Source: Rhizobiales bacterium 65-79
Lineage (GTDB): Bacteria > Pseudomonadota > Alphaproteobacteria > Rhizobiales > Rhizobiaceae
Direction of reading: 5' to 3'
NCBI GenBank assembly: GCA_001896885.1
Contig: MKRJ01000044.1
Coordinates: 1-64,000 of the forward strand
DNA length: 64,000 nt
Shown here: positions 55,249-63,895 of the stretch, one piece after another
Position numbering within the stretch: the first letter of the stretch is position 1
Layout: the number at the start of each line of letters is the position of its first letter
Program-made: the position numbers and the translations under genes
The notes under the pieces: generated by a model
Seen by the model: the letters and a program-made list of their open reading frames with translations, nothing else
The model's database searches: none
Told to the model about the DNA's origin: nothing

Positions 55249-56838
55249 TCAGCCTTTACGCTCCGCCTTCTGCGCCTCGATGATGCCGCGCACGGTGGCG
55301 ACGAGGTCGGCTTCGGGCACGGAGACCTGGCCCGGCCGCGCTTCCTTGTACTCGGCGTGGCCGGCGATGGCGGCAGCCTGGCGCGCGCCCTCGACGAGGT
55401 CCTTGATCTGCACCTCGCCCCTGGCGCGCTCGTCGCCGCCCTGGATGACGACGCAGGGCGCTCCCCTTCTGTCGGCATATTTCATCTGCGCCTTCATGCC
55501 GGAGCCGCCGAGATACATTTCAGCCCTGATGCCGGCGGCGCGAAGCTCCGCCACCATCTTCTGGTAGCGGCCGAGGCTTTCCGTGTCGCGATCCATGGCG
55601 AGCACGACGACCGGGCCGGTGTCGTTGGCGCTCGAAAGCTTGCCGAGGTTCTTCAGCGCCGTCATCAGGCGCGAGACGCCGATGGAGAAGCCCGTCGCCG
55701 GCACCGGCTCGCCACGGAAGCGCGACACCAGCCCGTCATAGCGGCCGCCGCCGCCGACCGAGCCGAAGCGCACGACGACGCCGTCCTCATTCGGGATTTC
55801 CGCCAGAAGCTCGGCCTCGTAGACCGGGCCGGTGTAGTATTCGAGGCCACGCACGACGGAGGGATCAATGCGAATGCGGTCAAATATGTAGCCCGACGCT
55901 GCCGCTAAGGAATTTATTTCTGCAAGTTCGCCCAAGCCTTTTTGATAAAGATCATTACCGGGAAAGAGCTTAAATAGCTTTTCGATCGTCAGCCCGTTGC
56001 CCATGATCGTAGGCTCAACCTTGTCCGGGAACCTCCAATTTACCTGAACTTCACCAGGTGTTCCCTTGCTTGCCGTACCCATTACTAAGCCCGGAGCGGC
56101 CAGCACGTAGCGGAGGATGTCGTCTATTGCCTGTTCGGCCAGCTCTGCTCCCTTTGTGAAATCGCCACTTTCATCTAATCTGCCCTTGCCGAGTAGATGC
56201 CTAACTCCATCTGCGCCGACTTTGTCCAGCTTGTCGATGGCGCGCAGCACGGTCAGCCGGCGGCCGGCATTCTCCTCGCCGCCTAGGCCGATCGCCTCCA
56301 GCACCCCGTCGAGCACCTTGCGGTTGTTGACGCGGATAACGTAGTCGCCGCGCGGAATTCCCAGCGCCTCCATCACGTCGGCCATCATCATCGCCATCTC
56401 GGCGTCGGCGGCAACGCCCGGCGTGCCGACCGTATCGGCGTCGAACTGCATGAACTGGCGGAAACGGCCCGGTCCCGGCTTCTCGTTGCGGAAGACCCAG
56501 CCGGCGCGGTAGCTGCGATAGGGCTTCGGCAGCCGCTCGTAGTGCTCCGCGACGTAGCGGGCGAGCGGCGCCGTCAGGTCATAGCGCAGGCTCAGCCATT
56601 GCTCGTCGTCGTCCTGAAAGGAAAAGACGCCCTCGTTCGGGCGGTCCTGGTCGGGCAGGAATTTTCCCAATGCGTCGGTATATTCGACCAGCGGCGTCTC
56701 CACCGGCTCGAAGCCGTAGAGCTCGTAGACGGCGCGGATCTTCGCCACCATCTCGTCCACCGCGCGGATGTCGTCGGGAGCGCGGTCGGCGAAGCCGCGC
56801 GGCAGCCGCGCCTTCATCTTTTCCTGCTTGTCGGGCAT
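55249..56838 (-). CDS. hisS: histidyl-tRNA synthetase, with a low-GC3 central patch
   Basis: A 529-residue class II synthetase from the ATG at 56838; the frame is open further upstream but through a repeat. Motif 2 is [47 protein letters not shown] and [13 protein letters not shown] form the histidine-binding and motif 3 region. The C-terminal anticodon domain ends near residue 525. Residues about 205-325 (56225-55865) use many AT-ending codons, unlike the rest. The protein sequence is otherwise continuous. It charges tRNA-His and leads the hisS-VOC-hisZ-hisG run. Confidence 0.95.
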   Translation of the reverse strand: MPDKQEKMKARLPRGFADRAPDDIRAVDEMVAKIRAVYELYGFEPVETPLVEYTDALGKFLPDQDRPNEGVFSFQDDDEQWLSLRYDLTAPLARYVAEHYERLPKPYRSYRAGWVFRNEKPGPGRFRQFMQFDADTVGTPGVAADAEMAMMMADVMEALGIPRGDYVIRVNNRKVLDGVLEAIGLGGEENAGRRLTVLRAIDKLDKVGADGVRHLLGKGRLDESGDFTKGAELAEQAIDDILRYVLAAPGLVMGTASKGTPGEVQVNWRFPDKVEPTIMGNGLTIEKLFKLFPGNDLYQKGLGELAEINSLAAASGYIFDRIRIDPSVVRGLEYYTGPVYEAELLAEIPNEDGVVVRFGSVGGGGRYDGLVSRFRGEPVPATGFSIGVSRLMTALKNLGKLSSANDTGPVVVLAMDRDTESLGRYQKMVAELRAAGIRAEMYLGGSGMKAQMKYADRRGAPCVVIQGGDERARGEVQIKDLVEGARQAAAIAGHAEYKEARPGQVSVPEADLVATVRGIIEAQKAERKG

Positions 56839-56930
56839 GTCGTTCTTCTGTCGGGCGGATCGGGATTTTTCGTGAGCGCGTGGTAGCCGAAGCGAGGGCG
56901 AGCGGCAAGGGCGGGGAGGCGGCACCGATT

Positions 56931-57093
56931 TCCTCGCCCCTTTGGGGAGAGGTGTCGAGGCGCAGCCGAGACGGAGAGGGGAGTACAGATTTCCCGCACC
57001 TATTTTGCCGTCCTGGAGAGACCAGACCCCGAGCAGTGCCCGCGAACCCCTCTCCGGTCGCTTCGCGACCACCTCTCCCCAAAGGGGCGAGGA
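56931..57093. repeat. 23-base perfect inverted repeat between hisS and tag
   Basis: Bases 56931-56953 are the exact reverse complement of 57071-57093. Each arm holds CGCCCCTTTGGGG and AGAGG. The 117 bases between include further GGTCGCTTCGCGACC. Similar CCCCTTTGGGG repeats lie at 63850. It overlaps the likely leader of hisS. Confidence 0.85.
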
Positions 57094-57106
57094 ACAGCAC
57101 TCCTCT

Positions 57107-57745
57107 TCAGCCCGGCCTCTTGAACGCCTGCCGCGCCGCCTCCACCTCGTCGCGGCAAAAGCAGCCATGGATATGGTCGTTGACCATGCCCATGGCCTGC
57201 ATGTGGGCGTACATGGTCGTCGGGCCGACGAAGGTGAAGCCGCGCTTGTGCAGATCCTTCGACAGCGCGGTCGAGGCGGCGGTTGTCGGGTTGGCCTTCA
57301 GCCCGGCGAGATCGACCACATCCGGCCGCTGGTGCGGCGCCGGCTCGAAACTCCAGAAATAGGCGGCGAGCGAACCCTTCTCCCCGATCAGGTCGATGGC
57401 GCGGCGGGCGTTGTTGATGGCGGACGCGATCTTGCCGCGATGGCGGACGATGCCGGCATCGCCCAGCATGCGCTCGATATCGGCCTCGCCGAAAGAAGCC
57501 ACCTTTTCGATGTCGAAGCCCGAAAAGGCGCGGCGGAAATTCTCGCGCTTCCTGAGGATGGTGATCCAAGAGAGGCCGGACTGGAAGCCCTCCAGGCACA
57601 TCTTCTCGAAGAGCCGCGTGTCGTCGTCGACCGGCCTGCCCCATTCATGGTCGTGATAGGCGAGATAGAGTTCGTCGCCACCCGGCCAGAAGCAGCGGCG
57701 ACGCCCGTCGGCCCCGGTGATCAGCCCCGCATCCGCTTCATCCAT
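57107..57745 (-). CDS. tag: DNA-3-methyladenine glycosylase I
   Basis: A 212-residue glycosylase from the ATG at 57745; a TTG at 57778 would extend it. [44 protein letters not shown] is the Tag signature with catalytic glutamates, and [15 protein letters not shown] follows. [13 protein letters not shown] carries the C-terminal zinc ligands His and Cys. It removes 3-methyladenine from alkylated DNA. It lies upstream of hisS, with a repeat of about 260 bases between them. Confidence 0.94.
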   Translation of the reverse strand: MDEADAGLITGADGRRRCFWPGGDELYLAYHDHEWGRPVDDDTRLFEKMCLEGFQSGLSWITILRKRENFRRAFSGFDIEKVASFGEADIERMLGDAGIVRHRGKIASAINNARRAIDLIGEKGSLAAYFWSFEPAPHQRPDVVDLAGLKANPTTAASTALSKDLHKRGFTFVGPTTMYAHMQAMGMVNDHIHGCFCRDEVEAARQAFKRPG

Positions 57746-58004
57746 TTTCTCATCCCGCTCGCAAAGCGATTCAGCCAATGTGATCTAACGCATTGATCCG
57801 GCGCATTTACTCCGTCTTTACCAGATTCGGGAACCGGACGGTAACCACAGCGAAAGCTTTCCTGACAATCCGGTATTTTATCGAATTCGATTCACCTTTT
57901 GCTCGGCACGCGGACGGCACATTCCCCGGTGAACCCGGGGGCGGGCCACGCATCGAGCCACGTTCGCACCCGTTTCGAGATCCATGCGTTCGGATGGTGT
58001 CGTC

Positions 58005-58799
58005 ATGAAAATCGTCTTTCCGGCAATCGGCGCGGCCGCCGCGCTCGCGCTCCTTTCCGCAGCCGCGCAAGCTGGTCCGCGCTACGCGGAACCGCCGCCG
58101 CTGGTCGTCAGCCCCGACCTGTCGGCGCCCTGGGTGCTGCAGCTTCGGCGCGCGCCGAAAGGCGTTGCCGTCGCGCCGGCGCCGGTCCAGCGCTACCAGC
58201 CGGGCGATCCGCTGCCGTCGCGCGCCGCCTATGCGCGCATTCCGGCGCCGGACCTGCGCAATTCCTACGTCGTCCCGCAGGGGCCGGGCCGTGCGCCGAA
58301 AGTGGTGCCGATGTACACCCCGCGGGAGATGCAGCAGCCCTTCGATCCGAAGTTCCTGCCGCGCGAGGTCAGCTATGACGGCCCGCAGAAGCCGGGCACG
58401 ATCGTCATCGATACCAGGACGAAATTCCTCTTCCTCGTCCAGGAAGACGGCAAGGCGCGCCGCTACGGCGTCGGCGTCGGCAAGGAAGGTTTCGGCTGGA
58501 CCGGCACGAATCCGATCACGCGCAAGGCGGAGTGGCCGGGCTGGACGCCTCCGGCCGAGATGGTCGAGCGCGAGAAAGACAAGGGCCGCATCCTGCCGGC
58601 GCATATGGAAGGCGGACCGGACAACCCGCTCGGCGCCCGCGCGCTCTATCTCGGCGACACGCTCTACCGCATCCACGGCACCAATGCGCCGTGGACGATA
58701 GGCCACAATGTCTCGTCCGGATGCATCCGCATGCGCAACCAAGACGTGATCGACCTCTACGAACGCATCAAGGTCGGCACAAAAGTGGTCGTGATGTAG
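58005..58799 (+). CDS. L,D-transpeptidase (YkuD domain)
   Basis: A 264-residue secreted protein from the ATG at 58005. The signal peptide is MKIVFPAIGAAAALALLSAAAQA. A proline-rich linker (residues 25-110) precedes the YkuD domain, opening IVIDTRTKFLFLVQEDGKARRYGVGVGKEGFGWTGT. The catalytic motif is HGTNAPWTIGHNVSSGCIRMRNQDVIDLYERI with the nucleophile cysteine. It makes 3-3 peptidoglycan cross-links or links proteins to peptidoglycan. Rhizobiales carry many such enzymes; its special role is unknown. Confidence 0.93.
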   Translation: MKIVFPAIGAAAALALLSAAAQAGPRYAEPPPLVVSPDLSAPWVLQLRRAPKGVAVAPAPVQRYQPGDPLPSRAAYARIPAPDLRNSYVVPQGPGRAPKVVPMYTPREMQQPFDPKFLPREVSYDGPQKPGTIVIDTRTKFLFLVQEDGKARRYGVGVGKEGFGWTGTNPITRKAEWPGWTPPAEMVEREKDKGRILPAHMEGGPDNPLGARALYLGDTLYRIHGTNAPWTIGHNVSSGCIRMRNQDVIDLYERIKVGTKVVVM

Positions 58800-58863
58800 G
58801 CCTCAGCGCCTAGTCCGCCCACCGTGCAAGAAGGCCCTACCAGGTTCTTGGGTGGACGCCGGG

Positions 58864-59019
58864 TCAGTTGCGGGCGCGCGACCCCGTCCGTCCGCTTCTC
58901 TGCCCCTGGCCGGGGCGCTGGTCGCGCAAGAGAAGCGGCTCGGCGGCGTTCTCCCGGCGTATGCCGACCGCGAGCCGATAACCCGTATACGCAAGCAAGG
59001 CGAGGAACAGCGTCTTCAT
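58864..59019 (-). CDS. small putative membrane protein, 51 residues
   Basis: An ORF on the minus strand from ATG 59019 to TGA 58864. AGGAG lies eight bases before the ATG. The protein begins MKTLFLALLAYTGYRLAVG, a single hydrophobic segment, and ends in a basic tail rich in R, Q and G. Codons end mostly in G or C. It lies between an L,D-transpeptidase and folD and is divergent from folD. It is supported only by these features and is not a recognised family. Confidence 0.45.
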   Translation of the reverse strand: MKTLFLALLAYTGYRLAVGIRRENAAEPLLLRDQRPGQGQRSGRTGSRARN

Positions 59020-59186
59020 CGTCATCTCCTGGTCCGTCGGGCAATAAAAGCGATTGGGCCCGGACTTCGTTCCATGCAGGCGAAACGGGCGGCATGGTGT
59101 CGCGTTGAGCGCAGCGGGCTTCGCAATCCTGTTGTCCTTTCCTGCAAGAACGGTTCAGGGTCCGCGCCAAATCCAGGAGAAGACGA

Positions 59187-60119
59187 TTGACGATCAAACC
59201 GGTAGGCGACCACCGCTACCTCAAGGGCGGGCCGGTCGCGGCGCGCATCATCGCGGAAGTGCGGATGGAGGCGGACGCCGTCGCGGCGCAGGGCTGGCGT
59301 CCGAAGCTGGTCTCCATCACCGTCGGCGACACGGATGCCGTGGACGTCTATGTGCGCAACCAGCGGCGCAAGGCCGAGCAGGCCGGCATCGAATTCGAGG
59401 AACGGCGCTTTCCGGACAACGTGACCGTGGGCGAGCTCGAAGCCGCGATCCACGGCATGAATGTCGATCCACGGATAACCGGGATCATCATCCAGCGGCC
59501 GGTGCCCGCCCACATCCCGATCCGCATGCTCCAGGGCGCGGTTCATCCGCTGAAGGATGTAGAAGGCATGCACCCGGCCTCGATCGGCAATATCGTCTAC
59601 AACCAGCTCGACCTCGCGCCGTGCACGGCAGCGGCCTCGGTGGCGCTGCTCAAGGAAACCGGCCTCGACCTCAAGGGGCTGGAGGTCGTGGTGGTGGGCC
59701 ATTCGGAGATCGTCGGCAAGCCGATCGCCTTCCTCCTGATGAGCGAAGGCGCGACGGTGACGGTCTGCCATCACATGACGCGATCGGTCGCGGCGCACGC
59801 CAGGCGCGCCGACGCGTTGTTCGTCGCGGTCGGCAAGCCGCGCCTCATCAAGTCCGACATGGTGAAGCCAGGCGCGGCGGTGATCGACATCGGCATCAAC
59901 GCCGAGACGGCGCCGGACGGATCGAGCCGCATCGTCGGCGACGTTGATACGGAGAACGTGCGCGAGGTGGCGTCGTGGATCACGCCGGTGCCGGGCGGCG
60001 TCGGGCCCGTCACCGTGGCGATCCTGCTCCGCAACACGATGGTGGCGCTGAGGCGCCAGCGCGAATTCTACGAGGCGAATTACGGCGCCGGCGCGGAGGC
60101 CGAGCGGCTAGCTTCCTGA
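59187..60119 (+). CDS. folD: FolD-like methylenetetrahydrofolate dehydrogenase, divergent active site
   Basis: A 310-residue FolD homologue starting at TTG with AGGAG about ten bases upstream. NADP-binding motif VVVGHSEIVGKPIAFLLM and ITPVPGGVGPVTVAILLRN are intact. At the catalytic YxxxK of FolD it has YVRNQ, with Q59 in place of the lysine; KDVDG is KDVEG with E126; VQLPLP is IIQRPVP. The normal enzyme oxidises methylene-THF and hydrolyses methenyl-THF. Loss of the lysine would remove cyclohydrolase activity, as I recall from human MTHFD1 mutants. It may be a dehydrogenase only. Confidence 0.85.
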   Translation: MTIKPVGDHRYLKGGPVAARIIAEVRMEADAVAAQGWRPKLVSITVGDTDAVDVYVRNQRRKAEQAGIEFEERRFPDNVTVGELEAAIHGMNVDPRITGIIIQRPVPAHIPIRMLQGAVHPLKDVEGMHPASIGNIVYNQLDLAPCTAAASVALLKETGLDLKGLEVVVVGHSEIVGKPIAFLLMSEGATVTVCHHMTRSVAAHARRADALFVAVGKPRLIKSDMVKPGAAVIDIGINAETAPDGSSRIVGDVDTENVREVASWITPVPGGVGPVTVAILLRNTMVALRRQREFYEANYGAGAEAERLAS

Positions 60120-60150
60120 GCGGCCGGCGCCTTCTTGATGCGCCTTTCAC

Positions 60151-60172
60151 CATATGTTATTCTTAGCATATG
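60151..60172. promoter_or_regulatory. dyad overlapping the toxin start codon
   Basis: CATATG (60151-60156) and CATATG (60167-60172) are the same self-complementary hexamer, separated by ten bases. The second copy contains the toxin ATG (60170). Occupancy would block both promoter and ribosome access. It is a candidate operator for the downstream DNA-binding protein. Confidence 0.5.
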
Positions 60173-60463
60173 ATTGGCGAGGCATCGCTTGTCGAAAATC
60201 GAAAGTCGGTGCTGGAATCGGGCACGATCATCCAGATACGTGTCTGGCGCCTGCCTCGCCCCACGCATGAGAGGCCGCACGGGCTTAAATATTCGCTTTT
60301 CTACGGCCGCCCCGGCGAGCGGATCATCGGCTACGACAACGAAGCGGGCAAAGGCGACCACAAGCATTACCGCAACCGCGAGGAAGCCTACATATTCATC
60401 AGCCTGGAAAAACTGATCGCCGATTTCGAGGCCGATGTCCGCAGGGAGATCGAGAATGAATGA
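60170..60463 (+). CDS. TumE-like toxin (DUF6516 family)
   Basis: A 97-residue protein: MIGEASLVENRKSVLESGTIIQIRVWRLPRP, then GLKYSLFYGRPGERIIGYDNEAGKGDHKHYRNREEAYIF. This is the TumE/DUF6516 pattern, recognised from memory, with conserved YDNEAGKGDHKH. It overlaps the next gene by eight bases. TumE-type toxins are paired with a TumA-like helix-turn-helix protein. The biochemical target is not known to me. Confidence 0.72.
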   Translation: MIGEASLVENRKSVLESGTIIQIRVWRLPRPTHERPHGLKYSLFYGRPGERIIGYDNEAGKGDHKHYRNREEAYIFISLEKLIADFEADVRREIENE

Positions 60464-60818
60464 AATCAAGCTGGTTGTTGAGGACATGGACCGGTTCTTC
60501 GCCGGGGCAAGAGAGGCGGCGCGCAGGATCGATGCCGGAGACCGTCACGCCGAACCGGCGCTGTTGGCGTTCGAAAGCATGGAAGCGCTTTTGAAGGTGC
60601 TGACCCCGAACCGCTGGACGCTCTTGCGCCGTCTGCGCTCCACAGGTCCTTCTTCGGTACGGGCGCTGGCCGGTTCGCTCGGCCGCGACTATCGTGGCGT
60701 CCATTCCGATGTGGCCGCGTTGCTTGCCGTCGGGCTGGTCGAGAAGCGGTATGACGGGAAGGTAATGGTGCCGTGGTCACGGATCACGGCCGAAATGTCG
60801 GTCGACATGGCTGCCTAG
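60456..60818 (+). CDS. TumA-like antitoxin, HTH (HVO_A0114-like) protein
   Basis: A 120-residue protein with a winged-helix segment: RWTLLRRLRSTGPSSVRALAGSLGRDYRGVHSDVAALLAVGLVEKRYDGKVMVPW. This is the MarR-like fold called HVO_A0114. The start at 60456 lies inside the toxin gene. It probably binds the toxin and the CATATG dyad. The role is inferred from pairing. Confidence 0.75.
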   Translation: MNEIKLVVEDMDRFFAGAREAARRIDAGDRHAEPALLAFESMEALLKVLTPNRWTLLRRLRSTGPSSVRALAGSLGRDYRGVHSDVAALLAVGLVEKRYDGKVMVPWSRITAEMSVDMAA

Positions 60819-60835
60819 GCGAACGGAGCGGGCTG

Positions 60836-62188
60836 CTACAATACCGCGGAGGCCGAGCGGCCGGCTTCCTGAGCGGCAGGCTCCGGAAGGCGGATATCCT
60901 CGAGCGCGGCCGGCTTCGGACCGCCCCAGGCCCAGTCGAGCAGTTCGACCGTGTGAACGACCGGCAGTCCGGTGCCGGAGCCGATCTGCGTCATGCAGCC
61001 GATATTGCCGGTGGCGACGAGCGCCGCCTCCGTCGCCTCGATGTTCTTCACCTTACGGTCGCGCAGGCGGCGCGCGATGTCCGGCTGCAGGACGTTGTAG
61101 GTGCCGGCCGAGCCGCAGCAGATATGCCCCTCGCGCGGCTCCTTCACCACGAAGCCCGCCTTCCTCAGGAGTTCCTTCGGCTGGCGCGTGATCTTCTGGC
61201 CGTGCTGCATCGAGCAGGCGGAATGGTAGGCCACCATGATGCCGGGCGCGGTCGCTGGCGGGGGCAGGTCGAGCGTTGCCAGATACTCGGTGATATCTTT
61301 CGCCAGCGCCGATACGCGTGCGGCCTTTTCCGCATAGGCGGGATCGAGGCGCAGCATGAAGCCGTAATCCTTGATCGTGGTGCCGCAGCCGGAGGCGGTG
61401 ATGAGGATCGCATCCAGCCCGCCCTTGTCGATCGCCTGCGTCCACGCATCGATGTTGCGCCGGGCGAAACCGAGCGCCTCTTCCTCGCGGCCCATATGAT
61501 GGACGAGCGCGCCGCAGCATCCCTCCCCCGGCGCCGCGACGACCTCCACGCCGAGGCGGGAAAGCAGCCTCGCCGTCGCCTCGTTGATGCCGGGATCGAG
61601 CACGGATTGCGCGCAGCCGGCGAGAATGGCGACCCGGCCGCGCGGCGCAACCTTCGGCGTGGTGACCGGCCGCGCCTTTTTTTCCGGCAGATGCGCCGGC
61701 GCCAGCGCCAGCATTGCGGCGAGCGGTTTCAGCGCGGGGATGCGCTGCAGTACAGGCGTAAGGGGGCGGCCGAACCTGGCCAGGCCGAGCGCGGCGCGGA
61801 AGCGTTCCGGGTAGGGCAACACATTAGCCAGCAGGGCGCGGATGGCACGATTCATCAGCGGTCGGCGGTACGTCTTTTCGATATGGGCGCGGGCATGGTC
61901 GACCAGATGCATGTAGTGTACGCCGGACGGGCAGGTCGTCATGCAGGAGAGGCAGGAGAGGCAGCGGTCGATATGCGTGACGGTCTCGGCGTCGGCGTCG
62001 CGGCCGGCCTCCAGCATGTCCTTGATCAGGTAGATGCGGCCGCGCGGGCTGTCGAGTTCGTTGCCGAGCGTGACATAGGTCGGGCAGGTCGCCGTGCAGA
62101 AGCCGCAATGCACGCATGCGCGCAGGATCTTCTCCGATTCCGCCACATGCGGATCGGCGAGCTGGGCGAGCGTGAAGGAGGTCTGCAC
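60836..62188 (-). CDS. glcF: glycolate oxidase iron-sulfur subunit
   Basis: A 450-residue protein with two 4Fe-4S motifs, CVHCGFCTATCP near residue 27 and CLSCLSCMTTCP near 77. Two CCG domains follow, with LAGCAQSVLDPGIN, EGCCGALVHHMGR, YHSACSMQHGQ and HICCGSAGTYN. It passes electrons from glycolate or lactate oxidation to the quinone pool. It works with GlcD and GlcE; glcE lies upstream with a DUF4870 gene between. glcD lies beyond the window. Confidence 0.95.
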   Translation of the reverse strand: MQTSFTLAQLADPHVAESEKILRACVHCGFCTATCPTYVTLGNELDSPRGRIYLIKDMLEAGRDADAETVTHIDRCLSCLSCMTTCPSGVHYMHLVDHARAHIEKTYRRPLMNRAIRALLANVLPYPERFRAALGLARFGRPLTPVLQRIPALKPLAAMLALAPAHLPEKKARPVTTPKVAPRGRVAILAGCAQSVLDPGINEATARLLSRLGVEVVAAPGEGCCGALVHHMGREEEALGFARRNIDAWTQAIDKGGLDAILITASGCGTTIKDYGFMLRLDPAYAEKAARVSALAKDITEYLATLDLPPPATAPGIMVAYHSACSMQHGQKITRQPKELLRKAGFVVKEPREGHICCGSAGTYNVLQPDIARRLRDRKVKNIEATEAALVATGNIGCMTQIGSGTGLPVVHTVELLDWAWGGPKPAALEDIRLPEPAAQEAGRSASAVL

Positions 62189-62200
62189 GGCGGGCTCTTC

Positions 62201-62578
62201 TCAGATGATCCAGCTTTCCGGCTTGCGGATCGGTTCGTTGCGGTTCAGCGCTTGCATGCCGAGGACGACGCGGACGATGAACCATACCGCGACCGCGATG
62301 AAAAGGATGAAACCGATCAGGAGGATCGTCAGCACCACGGCGATCAGGGAATAGAGCAGGCCGATCCAGAAGGTGCGGATCGCCCAGGTGTAGTGCGTTT
62401 CGACCCAGGCTTCCGACTTGCCGCGGTTGATATATGCCATGACCACGCCGATCAGCGGCGTCACACCGATGACGAAGCCGGCCAGATAAAGGATATAGAC
62501 GGCCATCATGTTGGACGGGCCGGGTTCCAGCCAGCGGTCGGTCTGGCGCGGCGCGGGCGTGGTATTCTGATCGCTCAT
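62201..62578 (-). CDS. DUF4870-like small membrane protein
   Basis: A 125-residue protein with three hydrophobic segments: MMAVYILYLAGFVIGVTPLIGVVMAYINRG, FWIGLLYSLIAVVLTILLIGFILFIAVAVWFIVRV. The hydrophilic N-terminal tail QNTTPAPRQTDRWLEPGP is typical of this family in rhizobia. It lies 12 bases upstream of glcF and 40 bases downstream of glcE, so it is likely co-transcribed. Function is unknown. Confidence 0.78.
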   Translation of the reverse strand: MSDQNTTPAPRQTDRWLEPGPSNMMAVYILYLAGFVIGVTPLIGVVMAYINRGKSEAWVETHYTWAIRTFWIGLLYSLIAVVLTILLIGFILFIAVAVWFIVRVVLGMQALNRNEPIRKPESWII

Positions 62579-62618
62579 GTCGGTATCCCCCTGTTCATCG
62601 ACATTTCATCCTAGCAAA

Positions 62619-63827
62619 TCAGCCCGTTCCCGACATCCGCCCGGGGTTGAGTATCCCCTTCGGATCGAACTCGGCCTTGAGGCGGGCGGAAAGGGCGGCG
62701 AGCGCCGGCGGCTGGGGCTCGAACACATCGAGAGCGGCGCGCTCGGGTTCGGCGGCGCGGATGAGCGTCGCGTGGCCGCCGCCGAAGCGGCGGATCATGG
62801 CGCGCAATGCAGAGGCTTCCGGATCGGCCTCCATCTCGAGCCAGATCAGCCCACCCTGCCAGTCGTAGAAGGCGTTGGCGCCGGCCTGCCGGCGCAGCGC
62901 GTCCACCATGCGGTGGGCTTCCGACGGCGCCATCGACACGCGCCAGACCGGCTTCTTCCCGCCGGCGAATGGCGCGCAGTCGCGGATGTCGCGCCACAGC
63001 GCACGCGACTGCTCGGCGCCGATCTCCTGCATCTCGCCGGCGGCCTTCAGCAGATCCTTCAGATGGCCGATGCGCCAGGCGACGGATGGCGTCACGCCTT
63101 CGACGCGCAACAGCGTCGCGGCCGCGCCGGACAGCGCGCCACCGGCCACCTTGCCCGAGACCAGCACCGGGAGGTGCGCTGCTCCGGACACCTCGGCGCT
63201 GGAGCCCATCGCGTGCGCCATGACGTTCGCCGCGACATCGTCGGTGAGGTCGCGCACGGCGAGGGTCGTCTCGGTCTCGGCAGCCGGCAGCACCTTGAAC
63301 GTCAAATCCGTGACGACGGCGAGCGTGCCCCACGAGCCGGCCATGGCCTTGGAGAGATCGTAGCCAGTGACGTTCTTGACGACGCGGCCGCCCGACTTGA
63401 AGGCCTCTCCGCGCCCGGAGACGGCATGGATGCCGAGGATGTGGTCGCGCGCGGCGCCCGCCTTGATACGGCGCGGTCCGGAAATGTTCGCAGCAAGCAC
63501 GCCCCCGATCGTGCCCCTGCCCGGCCCATCGCCGAAGAGCGGACCGTAGTCCATCGGCTCGAAGGCAAGCTGCTGGCGGTTGTCGTCGAGCAGTTTCCCG
63601 ATCTCGGCAAGCGGCGTTCCCGCCTTGGCCGACAGGATCAACTCTTCCGGCTCGTAGAGCGTGACGCCGGACAGGGCTGACAGGTCGAGCGTGTGCGCCG
63701 CCTGCACCAGCCGGCCGATGCCGCGCTTCGAGCCATGGCCGACGATTTCCAGCGGCGCTTCTTCCGACAGGGCGCCCAGAACGACGGAGAGGACCTCCTC
63801 GGAGGAGGACGGGGTGAAGGTGGTCAT
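62619..63827 (-). CDS. glcE: glycolate oxidase FAD-binding subunit
   Basis: A 402-residue protein of the FAD-linked oxidase C/GlcE type. LYEPEELILSAKAGTPLAEIGKLLDDNRQQLAFEPMDYGPLFG and GRGTIGGVLAANISGPRRIKAGAARDHILG form the PCMH-type FAD domain. GGRVVKNVTGYDLSKAMAGSWGTLAVVTDLTFKVLP completes it. It assists GlcD in glycolate oxidation. Its ATG lies at 63827; the upstream space holds a repeat. Confidence 0.94.
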   Translation of the reverse strand: MTTFTPSSSEEVLSVVLGALSEEAPLEIVGHGSKRGIGRLVQAAHTLDLSALSGVTLYEPEELILSAKAGTPLAEIGKLLDDNRQQLAFEPMDYGPLFGDGPGRGTIGGVLAANISGPRRIKAGAARDHILGIHAVSGRGEAFKSGGRVVKNVTGYDLSKAMAGSWGTLAVVTDLTFKVLPAAETETTLAVRDLTDDVAANVMAHAMGSSAEVSGAAHLPVLVSGKVAGGALSGAAATLLRVEGVTPSVAWRIGHLKDLLKAAGEMQEIGAEQSRALWRDIRDCAPFAGGKKPVWRVSMAPSEAHRMVDALRRQAGANAFYDWQGGLIWLEMEADPEASALRAMIRRFGGGHATLIRAAEPERAALDVFEPQPPALAALSARLKAEFDPKGILNPGRMSGTG

Positions 63828-63847
63828 GGGCGCAGGCGTCTTTCCTC

Positions 63848-63895
63848 ACCCCTTTGGGGGGAGGTGCCGAGCGAAGCGAGGCGGAGAGGGGTCAT
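63848..63895. repeat. palindromic repeat upstream of glcE
   Basis: CACCCCTTTGGGGGGAGGTG followed by GAGCGAAGCGAGGC and GGAGAGGGG. It is the same repeat type as at 56931-57093, here between glcE and whatever lies beyond 64000. The last 80 bases of the window hold no recognised gene. Confidence 0.6.

Noticed and set aside
58757..59197. A 146-residue minus-strand open frame spanning the small ORF region
   Set aside because: It overlaps the end of the L,D-transpeptidase gene, has no ribosome site and is in a different frame from the better 51-residue ORF.
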